From NCBI GenBank assembly GCA_963745405.1, contig CAVUWY010000002.1, forward strand, positions 124,001 through 188,000: DNA of 64,000 bases, written 5' to 3'. The position numbers and the translations under genes were made by a program. Origin of the DNA: C-114 sp963745405. GTDB lineage: Bacteria > Chloroflexota > Limnocylindria > Limnocylindrales > CSP1-4. The notes under the pieces are model-generated. The model was not told where the DNA came from, did not search any database, and saw only the letters and a list, made by a program, of their open reading frames with translations. This document shows positions 57,497 through 64,000 of this stretch, piece by piece; position 1 is the stretch's first letter, and each line of letters begins with the position of its first letter.

Positions 57497-58909
57497 TCAG
57501 GCACGGGTCGGGGCCTCGACCCGGCGCCAGCGCTGGCCGTCGCGGGTGTCCTCGATAGCGATGCCGCGGCCGAGCAGCTCGTCGCGCAATCGGTCCGACT
57601 CGGCCCAATCGCGAGCGGCCCGGGCGGCGGCCCGGGCGTCGATGAGATTCACGAGCTCGGCGTCGAGCTCCGACTCCGGGGATGCCGTGATCCCGAGCAC
57701 CGTGTCGAGGTCGGCGATGAGCACCAGCCCTCGTTCCGCGTCGGCCGTCGAGAGGCTCCGCGCGTCGATCCGTCGGTTCAGCTCGCGGATGAGCTCGAAC
57801 AGGGCGGCCAGCGCGGGCGATACGTTGAGGTCGTCGTCCATCGCCGCCTCGAAGTCGGCCCGCGCGCGCGCCAGGACGCCGTCGAGCGAGGCATCGTCGG
57901 CAACGTCGTTCCGGTAGGCGCGGAGAGCGGCGACCGACGCATCGATCCGGTCGACCGCGGCGCCGGCAGCGCCGAGGGATGCATCCGAGTAGGCGATCGC
58001 CATCCGGTAGTGGACCGAGATGAGGAGATAGCGCAGGGCCCGCGGCTCGACGCCGGCGTTGAGCAGCTCGGAGACCCGGGCGATGTTGCCGGTCGACTTG
58101 GCCATCTTCGTGCCGCCCATCTGGAGGTGGGCGCAGTGGAGCCAGGTGCGGACGAACTCGACCCCGGTCGCCGCCTCGCTCTGGGCGATCTCGTCCTCGT
58201 GATGGGGGAAGACCAGGTCGACGCCGCCGGTATGGATGTCGAACGTCTCGCCGAGCGCCGCCATGCTCATCGCCGAGCATTCGATGTGCCAGCCCGGCCG
58301 TCCCGTGCCGAGCTCGGTGTCCCATGACGGCTCGCCGGTCTTGGCGCCCTTCCACAGGGCGAAGTCGCGGACGTCGTCCTTGCCGTACTCGTCAGCCTCG
58401 ACCCGCTCGCCGACCCGCAGATTCGCCGGGTCGAGCCGGGCGAGGCGCCCGTAGCGGGGCCACGATCCGATGCGGAAGAAGATCGAGCCGTCGGACGTCC
58501 GATAGGCGATGCCCGCCTCCTCGAGGCGACGGATGAGCCGGACGATCTCCGGGATGTGGCCGGTCGGCCGCGGCATCGCGTCGGGCATCGTCATCCGCAG
58601 GGCGGCGGCGTCCTCGAGGAATCGGCCGATAAACCGCTCGGTGAGCGCCCCGAACGGCTCGCCGGTCGCGGCGGCGCCCTTGATGATCTTGTCGTCGATG
58701 TCGGTGATGTTCATGACCCAGGTCACCCGCAGGCCCCGGTAGCGGAGATACCGGACGAGCAGGTCGGCGAAGAGGAACGAGCGGAAGTTGCCGACGTGGG
58801 TGGGCCCATAGACGGTCGGGCCGCACGAGTAGATCCGGACGTGGCCCGGCTCGAGCGGCTCGAGCGGACGAGTCTCGCCGCTCAACGTGTCCTGGAGCTG
58901 GATCGTCAT
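57497..58909 (-). CDS. cysS: Cysteinyl-tRNA synthetase
   Basis: A class I synthetase of 470 residues. Its zinc/active-site Cys lies in RIYSCGPTVYGPTHVGNFRS (HIGH-like THVGN), WHIECSAMSMAALGETFDIH and GGVDLVFPHHEDEIAQSE provide further zinc and substrate residues, and KMAKSTGN is the KMSKS loop (Ala for Ser). The ATG at 58909 overlaps the ispDF stop as ATGA. It is followed by rlmB, a widespread cysS-rlmB pairing. Confidence 0.97.
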   Translation of the reverse strand: MTIQLQDTLSGETRPLEPLEPGHVRIYSCGPTVYGPTHVGNFRSFLFADLLVRYLRYRGLRVTWVMNITDIDDKIIKGAAATGEPFGALTERFIGRFLEDAAALRMTMPDAMPRPTGHIPEIVRLIRRLEEAGIAYRTSDGSIFFRIGSWPRYGRLARLDPANLRVGERVEADEYGKDDVRDFALWKGAKTGEPSWDTELGTGRPGWHIECSAMSMAALGETFDIHTGGVDLVFPHHEDEIAQSEAATGVEFVRTWLHCAHLQMGGTKMAKSTGNIARVSELLNAGVEPRALRYLLISVHYRMAIAYSDASLGAAGAAVDRIDASVAALRAYRNDVADDASLDGVLARARADFEAAMDDDLNVSPALAALFELIRELNRRIDARSLSTADAERGLVLIADLDTVLGITASPESELDAELVNLIDARAAARAARDWAESDRLRDELLGRGIAIEDTRDGQRWRRVEAPTRA

Positions 58910-60195
58910 CCGGCGGTCGACCCGCGGTCGGGCGAGCCCCCGGCGACGGACCCGGATCCCCCGGCTACCGGCGCAAGCGGCAGCGCCGCGAGCGGCACGA
59001 GCACCGCGACGGCCTGGGCCGACATCCCGCGCCCGGCGCCCTCCATGCCGGCCAGGTTCCCGGTCGACGCCTTCACGTCGACCTGTGCGGTCGCGAGCCC
59101 GAGGGCCGCCGCGATAGCGTCGCGCATCTCGTCGAGCCGGCCGGACAGGCGCGGTCGCGCGCCGACGATCGTCAGGTCGACCGAGCTTGGTTCGTAGCCG
59201 GCCCCATGGAGCCGGGCGACGACGGCGGCGAGCAACTCGCCGCTGGCGATCCCGCCTGGTGTCGTCGCCGGCGGGAACAGCCGGCCGAGGTCGCCGAGCC
59301 CGGCTCCGCCGAGCAGCGCGTCGGCCACCGCGTGGAGCGCAACGTCGCCGTCGGAATGACCGTGCAGCCGCGGGCCGCCGTCGATGACGATGCCGCCGAG
59401 CGCGAGCGGCGTCCCGGGCCCGAACGGATGGCTGTCACGGCCGTGGCCGACCCGGATCTGCCCGCCCGGCGGCGTCGAGGAACGAGCCCGGGCTGACTCG
59501 CCGCCGAGCGCGACCGCTGCCCGGGCCAGATCGTCGGGCACGGTCACCTTGAGGTTCATCGGGTCACCGGGGATCGCATGGACCGGGATTTTAGCCGCCT
59601 CGAGGAGGGCGGCCTCATCGGTGAAGGTGGCCGGCCCATCGGGCGGGAACTCGGCCCAGGCACGCCGGATGAGGCCGGCCCGGATGCCCTGCGGCGTCTG
59701 TGCCGTGGCCAGGTCCGATCGATCGACCGTCTCGAGGACGACCCCGTCGCGGATGCGCTTGGCCGTCTCCGCCACCGGCAGGACCGGGATCGCCGCGCCG
59801 TGCGCTCGGACCGCCTCGATGACGGCCGTGACGAGACCGGGGCGGATGGCGGGCCGCGCCCCGTCATGGACGAGGAGGACGCGATCGTCGGGCGCATCGA
59901 GGGAAGCGATCCCGGCGGCGACGGATTCCTGCCTTCGGCCGCCGCCGGCGACGACCGCGACCCGATCCGCCGCGGGGCCGTCGACGAGCCAGCTCGCACC
60001 GGCGAGCTCCCGGACCCGCTCCGGCGCCACGACCAGGACGATGCGACCGATACCGCCGACCGCGGCGAGCGCGTCGAGCGTCCAGGCCAGGAGGGGCCGC
60101 CCGGCGATCGGCGTGGTCAGCTTGTCGATGCCGTCCATCCGCCGGCTCGCCCCGGCCGCGGCGACGACGACGTCGGCCGGGCCCGGCCCGCTCAA
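58906..60195 (-). CDS. ispDF: Bifunctional IspD/IspF (MEP cytidylyltransferase / MEcPP synthase)
   Basis: A protein of 429 residues covering two MEP-pathway steps. The IspD part (1 to ~225) has VVVAAAGASRRMDGIDKLTT, VLLVHDGARPAIRPGLV and TAQTPQGIRAGLIRRAW. The IspF part (~248-405) has VGHGRDSHPF (metal Asp and His), LHGHSDGDVALHAVADALLG and VDVKASTGNLAGMEG. A short linker and a Gly/Ser tail are present. The start is TTG at 60195, overlapping the PIN-protein stop as TTGA. IspE is at the other end of the window. Confidence 0.95.
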   Translation of the reverse strand: MSGPGPADVVVAAAGASRRMDGIDKLTTPIAGRPLLAWTLDALAAVGGIGRIVLVVAPERVRELAGASWLVDGPAADRVAVVAGGGRRQESVAAGIASLDAPDDRVLLVHDGARPAIRPGLVTAVIEAVRAHGAAIPVLPVAETAKRIRDGVVLETVDRSDLATAQTPQGIRAGLIRRAWAEFPPDGPATFTDEAALLEAAKIPVHAIPGDPMNLKVTVPDDLARAAVALGGESARARSSTPPGGQIRVGHGRDSHPFGPGTPLALGGIVIDGGPRLHGHSDGDVALHAVADALLGGAGLGDLGRLFPPATTPGGIASGELLAAVVARLHGAGYEPSSVDLTIVGARPRLSGRLDEMRDAIAAALGLATAQVDVKASTGNLAGMEGAGRGMSAQAVAVLVPLAALPLAPVAGGSGSVAGGSPDRGSTAG

Positions 60196-61253
60196 TCGAC
60201 GCGCGGCTGGGCGAAGATCATCCGTCCGGCCACGGTCTGGAGGACGCGTGTCACCGCCACATCGAGGTCGCGGTCGATGTACCGGGCGCCGCCTTCGACC
60301 ACGATCATCGTGCCGTCGTCGAGGAAGCCGACGCCCTGGCCGGCCTCCTTGCCCTCCTGGATGACCCGGACCCGGAGGTCCTCGCCCGGCAGCAGCGCCG
60401 CCTTCACGGCGTTGGCGAGCGAGTTGATGTTCATCACCCGGATGCCCTGCAGCTCGGCGACCCGGTTGAGGTTGAAGTCGTTGGTGAGGATGGCCCGGCT
60501 GCGGGTCTTGGCGAGGGCGACGAGCTTGGCGTCGACCTCGTCGATCTCCGGGAATCGCTCCTCGGCGATCTCGACCGGCGTCCGGGCGTCCTTCTGGAGC
60601 CGGGACAGGATCTCGAGGCCGCGCCGTCCGCGGTTCCGTCGCAGGGTGTCCGAGCTGTCGGCGATGTGCTGCAGCTCGTCGAGCACGAAGCGCGGGACGA
60701 CGAGCGTCCCGTAGATGAAGCCGGACTCGACGATCTCGGCTATCCGGCCATCGATGATGGCGCTCGTGTCGACCACGATGTGCGGCTCGCCCGAGAGGGC
60801 CGACCGCTCACCGTCGGCGCTGGGACGGCGGAAGAGGCCGATCGCCTCGGCGGCGATCGTCAGGTCGGCCCGCTTGGCGACGGTCAGGCCGACCATGCCG
60901 AGCCCGAGGAACAGCGATACGCCGAGCGGCAGCCACTGGCCGAGCGGCCCGCCGATGTTGGAGAGAGGCAGGCCGAGCAGGAGACCCATCAGGAGGCCGA
61001 TGAGGAGCCCGACGACCGCGGTCACGAATTCGGCCGTCGAGAGCTGCTGGACCTGCTTCAGAAGCCAGCCGGCCGGGACGATCGTCAGGTACGGGAAGAC
61101 CGCGAACCCGATGACGAGCCAGGCGATGACCCAGGCGGCGAGGAAGGCGCCGCCGTACTGCATGTCGGCGAACAGCCCGCCGCCGAGGGAGGCGAGGGTC
61201 AGGCCGACGAGGACCCCGAAGGCCGCGCCGAGGAATCGGATGGTCCGGATCAC
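60192..61253 (-). CDS. Membrane-anchored PIN/TRAM-domain protein (YacL-like)
   Basis: A protein of 353 residues. Four N-terminal membrane helices (~residues 5-28, 35-60, 78-98, 105-125) precede a PIN domain with acidic residues in HIVVDTSAIIDGRIAEI, VVPRFVLDELQHIADSSDTL and ILTNDFNLNRVAE. A C-terminal TRAM-like segment follows (VRVIQEGKEAGQGVGFLDDG). The architecture is that of YacL/PilT-N-type proteins, probably a nucleic-acid-binding nuclease at the membrane; the substrate is unknown. The GTG at 61253 starts it. The ispDF neighbourhood is typical for this family. Confidence 0.88.
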   Translation of the reverse strand: MIRTIRFLGAAFGVLVGLTLASLGGGLFADMQYGGAFLAAWVIAWLVIGFAVFPYLTIVPAGWLLKQVQQLSTAEFVTAVVGLLIGLLMGLLLGLPLSNIGGPLGQWLPLGVSLFLGLGMVGLTVAKRADLTIAAEAIGLFRRPSADGERSALSGEPHIVVDTSAIIDGRIAEIVESGFIYGTLVVPRFVLDELQHIADSSDTLRRNRGRRGLEILSRLQKDARTPVEIAEERFPEIDEVDAKLVALAKTRSRAILTNDFNLNRVAELQGIRVMNINSLANAVKAALLPGEDLRVRVIQEGKEAGQGVGFLDDGTMIVVEGGARYIDRDLDVAVTRVLQTVAGRMIFAQPRVD

Positions 61254-61382
61254 CTGCGCCTCACCGCTGGGCTCGGGACCGCGACGTCGCCACGACGCGA
61301 CCGCGGCGATCCCACGGTCGCGCCACCCGCGAACCGCCGGGAGAGCCTAGCATCGTGAGGGCGGCGCCGCAGCCCTGCCTTC

Positions 61383-62795
61383 TCAGCGCTCGGTCTCGCC
61401 GAGGGCGGCCGACAGCGCCTCCCGGAGCGTGCCGACGGCGATCACCTCAGCCCCGGCGACGTGGACCGGCTTGCTGCCGCGACCGGGCGCCGGCAGGATC
61501 GCCCGCCCGAAGCCGAGGCGGACGGCTTCCCGGACCCGCCGCTCGAGTCCATTCACCCCGCGCAGCTCACCGAGCAGCCCGACCTCGCCGATGGCGATCG
61601 TCCCGCCCGCGACGGGGCGGTCGCGGAGGGCCGAGGCGAGGGCGATGGCGACCGGCAGGTCGAGGCCCGGCTCGTCGACGCTCAGACCGCCCGCCAGGCT
61701 CGCGTACACGTCGTGCGACGACAGGCCGATCCCGGCCCGGCGGCCGAGGACCGCGATGAGGAGGGCGAGGCGGTTCGCATCGATGCCGTTGGCCGTCCGC
61801 CGCGGGGTGCCGTACGAGGTCGGGGCGACAAGGGCCTGGACCTCGACAAGGATGGGCCGGCTGCCCTCGAGCGTCGGCGCCACGACGCTGCCCGACGCCG
61901 GGGACGGATGGTCGACGAGGAACGCCCGGGACGCATCGTCGAGCTCCGAGAGGCCGATCTCGCCCATCTCGAAGACACCGATCTCTTCGGTCGACCCGAA
62001 CCGGTTCTTGGAGGCTCGCAGCAGGCGAAGGGTGGCGAACCGCTCGCCCTCCAGCGTCAGGACGGCGTCGACGAGATGCTCCAGCGTCTTCGGTCCGGCG
62101 AGCGTCCCGTCCTTGGTCACGTGGCCGACGAGGACGACGGCGATCCCCTCCCCCTTGGCGAGTTCCATGAGGCGGACAGCCGATTCGCGGACCTGGCCGA
62201 CGCTGCCCGCCGGCCCGTCGAGCTCGTCGACGGTCATCGTCTGGATGGAGTCGACGATGACGACGACCGGCCGCTCGCTGCGGGCGATCTCCGCGATCCG
62301 TCCGACCTCACTCTCGGCGATGACCCGGACGACGCGGCCGGCGGCCGTTCCGAGGAGGCCCAGCCGGGAACCGCGGAGAGCGACCTGGGCGCTCGACTCC
62401 TCACCCGTCGCGTAGAGGATCCCGCCGGGGGCCCCGGTCGCGCCGGTCGCGAGGGACGCCGCCGCCTGGAGGAGGAGGGTCGACTTGCCGATGCCGGGCT
62501 CGCCCCCGACGAGGATGACCGATCCGGGCACGATCCCACCACCGAGGACCCGGTCGATCTCGCCGATCCCGACCGGGATCCTTGGGACGGCAAGCTCGCC
62601 GATGTCGGCGAGGGCGACCGGGCCGGCCGCCGTGCCGTGCGGCGGCGCCGATGCCGGGCGGGGGCCACGCGCCGGCTCGCGGACGATCGTCTCGACGAGG
62701 CTGTTCCAGCCACCGCACGAGCGGCACTGTCCCTCCCAGCGGATGAACGAGGCCGCGCAGGACTGGCAGACGAATCGGCTCTGCGCCTTGGCCAC
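61383..62795 (-). CDS. radA: DNA repair protein RadA (Sms)
   Basis: A protein of 470 residues. An N-terminal zinc finger (FVCQSCAASFIRWEGQC, CRSCGGW), a RecA-like core with Walker A GGEPGIGKSTLLLQAA, the RadA-specific ASKNRFGSTEEIG motif and a Lon-like C-terminal domain (DVYASLAGGLSVDEPGLDL) are in order. It drives branch migration of recombination intermediates. The start is GTG at 62795, 27 nt after clpC. The clpC-radA-PIN-ispD order is common in Firmicutes and relatives. Confidence 0.97.
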   Translation of the reverse strand: MAKAQSRFVCQSCAASFIRWEGQCRSCGGWNSLVETIVREPARGPRPASAPPHGTAAGPVALADIGELAVPRIPVGIGEIDRVLGGGIVPGSVILVGGEPGIGKSTLLLQAAASLATGATGAPGGILYATGEESSAQVALRGSRLGLLGTAAGRVVRVIAESEVGRIAEIARSERPVVVIVDSIQTMTVDELDGPAGSVGQVRESAVRLMELAKGEGIAVVLVGHVTKDGTLAGPKTLEHLVDAVLTLEGERFATLRLLRASKNRFGSTEEIGVFEMGEIGLSELDDASRAFLVDHPSPASGSVVAPTLEGSRPILVEVQALVAPTSYGTPRRTANGIDANRLALLIAVLGRRAGIGLSSHDVYASLAGGLSVDEPGLDLPVAIALASALRDRPVAGGTIAIGEVGLLGELRGVNGLERRVREAVRLGFGRAILPAPGRGSKPVHVAGAEVIAVGTLREALSAALGETER

Positions 62796-62822
62796 CCCTG
62801 CCGCCCGGTGGACCCGGACCGC

Positions 62823-64000
62823 CTAGTGGGTCTCGACGGGAGTCTTCGCCTCGGCGGCGTGGATGTCGAGCCCGGCTTCCTCGCCCTTGTCGACGACGAT
62901 CGTCGTCCCCGGCTCGTAGCGGCCGAGGAGGAGGTGCTCGGCGAGGACGTCCTCGACCATGTTCTGGATCACCCGGCGCAGCGGGCGCGCGCCGTAGGCG
63001 ACGTCGTAGCCGAGCTTGATGATGTGCTCCTTGGCCGCCTCGGTCACCTCGAGCGACATCTGCTGGGCCCGGAGCTGGTCGCGGACCCGCTGCAGCATGA
63101 GGTCGACGATCTTGGTGATCTCCTCGACCGTCAGGCTGCGGAAGACGACGGTGGCGTCGATCCGGTTGAGGAACTCGGGCCGGAAGTTCTGCTTGAGCTC
63201 GTTCTGGACCTTCTCCCGCATCAGCTCGTAGGAGGCTTCGGCCCGGGCCGCGTCGGTGTCGCCCATCGCCCGGAAGCCGAGCGCGGAGTTGGTCTGGAGC
63301 TGCTTGGCCCCGAGGTTGCTCGTCATGATGATGATGCAGTTGCGGAAGTCGACCCGGCGACCCTTGGCGTCGGACAGGTGCCCGTCCTCGAGGATCTGGA
63401 GGAGGATGTTGAACACCTCCGGGTGGGCCTTCTCGACCTCGTCGAGGAGGACGACCGCGTAGCTCTTGCGGCGGACCGCCTCGGTCAGCTGGCCACCCTC
63501 GTCGAAGCCGACGTAGCCGGGAGGCGCGCCGACGAGCCGGCTGACGTTGTGGCGCTCCATGAACTCGCTCATGTCGATCTTGATGAGCGCGTCCTCGCTG
63601 CCGAACATGAACTCGGCGAGCGCCTTGGCGAGCTCCGTCTTCCCGACGCCGGTCGGGCCGAGGAAGATGAACGAGCCGATCGGCCGCTTTGGGTCCTTGA
63701 GTCCGGCCCGGGCCCGGCGGACGGCCTTCGAGACGATCTCGATGGCTTCCTGCTGGCCGATGACCCGGCTGTGGAGCGAGTCCTCCATCTGGAGCAGACG
63801 CTGCGACTCCTCCTGGGCGATGCGCGTGACCGGGATGCCCGTCCACATCGCGACGACCTGGGCGATCTCCTCCTCACCGACGGTCGGCTGGTCGGCCGAT
63901 ACCTCGCTCTGCCACTCGGTGCGGAGCGTCTCGACCGACTCCTTGGCCGTTGCCTCGGCCTCACGGAGAGTGGCCGCCTGCTCGTACTCCTGGGCGTTGA
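62823..64000 (-). CDS. clpC: ATP-dependent Clp protease ATPase subunit ClpC, C-terminal part
   Basis: Partial: the 5' end lies beyond 64000. The visible part begins in the middle region with a UVR-like helix (NAQEYEQAATLREAEATAKE), then VVAMWTGIPVTRIAQEESQR, Walker A2 GPTGVGKTELAKALAEFMFG, Walker B VVLLDEVEKAH, sensor IIIMTSNLGAKQL and the D2 small domain (YDVAYGARPLRRVIQNMVED). The UVR-type helix favours ClpC over ClpB. It unfolds substrates for ClpP. The stop at 62823 is 27 nt before radA. Confidence 0.96.
   Translation of the reverse strand, partial: NAQEYEQAATLREAEATAKESVETLRTEWQSEVSADQPTVGEEEIAQVVAMWTGIPVTRIAQEESQRLLQMEDSLHSRVIGQQEAIEIVSKAVRRARAGLKDPKRPIGSFIFLGPTGVGKTELAKALAEFMFGSEDALIKIDMSEFMERHNVSRLVGAPPGYVGFDEGGQLTEAVRRKSYAVVLLDEVEKAHPEVFNILLQILEDGHLSDAKGRRVDFRNCIIIMTSNLGAKQLQTNSALGFRAMGDTDAARAEASYELMREKVQNELKQNFRPEFLNRIDATVVFRSLTVEEITKIVDLMLQRVRDQLRAQQMSLEVTEAAKEHIIKLGYDVAYGARPLRRVIQNMVEDVLAEHLLLGRYEPGTTIVVDKGEEAGLDIHAAEAKTPVETH

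Larger units (their letters stand above)
55299..57504 (-). pseudogene. rlmB: 23S rRNA 2'-O-methyltransferase (RlmB/TrmH family) with a ~380-residue disordered N-terminus; apparent extra base near its start
   Basis: The catalytic part (~residues 390-640) has the substrate domain IVAGRRPVEEAFVARREASR and SPOUT motifs NVGTLLRSAEAVGAHGVIF, VLVVGSEGQGLG and GSLNAAVAGSILLFEAL. Before it lies a Lys/Ala/Thr-repeat tract (AAKATAAKATRVKATAAKAT) and then an Arg/Gly/Pro/Asp tract with six-residue repeats (DQGRPQDQGRPQDRDRP). A ~90-residue acidic tail ends the protein. The main frame has no ATG/GTG/TTG before the catalytic domain. The GTG at 57504 overlaps cysS (GTGCCTGA) and reads VPDEAKPPRTPSARQPAAKA, which joins the K/A tract if one base near 57442 is dropped; CTG at 57443 is the alternative. 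Confidence 0.8.

Noticed and set aside
57196..57504. Separate 102-residue gene in the GTG-start frame after cysS
   Set aside because: Its body is the rlmB repeat tract read in the wrong frame (G-Q-G-D-R repeats) and it ends inside rlmB; better explained as the displaced start of rlmB.

Overview
This window is about 64 kb of very GC-rich bacterial DNA in which every gene I can support is read from the minus strand. Coordinates therefore run opposite to transcription. Its core genes include the complete rpsL-to-rpoA translation supercluster, rpoBC, and the tRNA-tuf-secE-nusG-rplKAJL block. I infer Chloroflexota, perhaps a Limnocylindria-like lineage. The reasons are the GC content, a fused IspD-IspF, zinc-binding forms of S4, S14, L24 and L36, a long-insert S12, and a stand-alone MutL/GlmL-like ATPase-fold protein. 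The phylum call rests on recall of these families and was not searched.

Regions in order of transcription (high to low coordinate). (1) 64000-55299: clpC (5' end outside the window), radA, a membrane PIN/TRAM protein, ispDF, cysS, and rlmB with a very long disordered N-terminus. (2) 55253-49611: a clear promoter, tRNA-Thr(TGT), tRNA-Tyr, tRNA-Thr(GGT), tuf copy 2, rpmG, tRNA-Trp, secE, nusG, rplK, rplA, a probable L10 leader, rplJ, rplL, and a 12-bp hairpin terminator. (3) 49610-41038: a noncoding stretch of about 360 bp, a promoter, rpoB and rpoC. (4) 40974-18108: a promoter followed by one near-continuous run. It holds rpsL-rpsG-fusA-tuf copy 1, the S10 block, the spc block, secY-adk-map, infA with its own promoter, rpmJ-rpsM-rpsK-rpsD-rpoA-rplQ, truA-rplM-rpsI, argF and a TPR protein. 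(5) 17141-1: cdaA-cdaR-glmM-glmS (c-di-AMP synthesis with the hexosamine route), acpS, nnrD, alr, a macro-domain protein, three poorly known conserved genes, tsaE-tsaB-rimI-tsaD (the t6A tRNA modification set), rsmA, ispE, and the 5' end of a ridA-family gene.

Most genes are packed with 1-22 nt overlaps (ATGA, GTGA, TTGA, TGATG), so translational coupling is widespread. Starts were chosen with that in mind. This gives TTG starts for ispE, ispDF and rpmJ, and an apparent CTG start for alr.

The most unusual observations are these. Four conserved genes (truA, map, tuf copy 1, rlmB) each carry one extra base relative to an otherwise intact reading frame. RlmB, L15, S17 and L30 carry long low-complexity extensions. 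RpoB has Ser where E. coli has His526. A three-gene module of unknown function (a MutL-like protein, a two-domain KOW-like protein, and a 93-residue protein) sits upstream of the tsa genes. I saw no rRNA genes, CRISPR arrays, insertion sequences or prophage genes.
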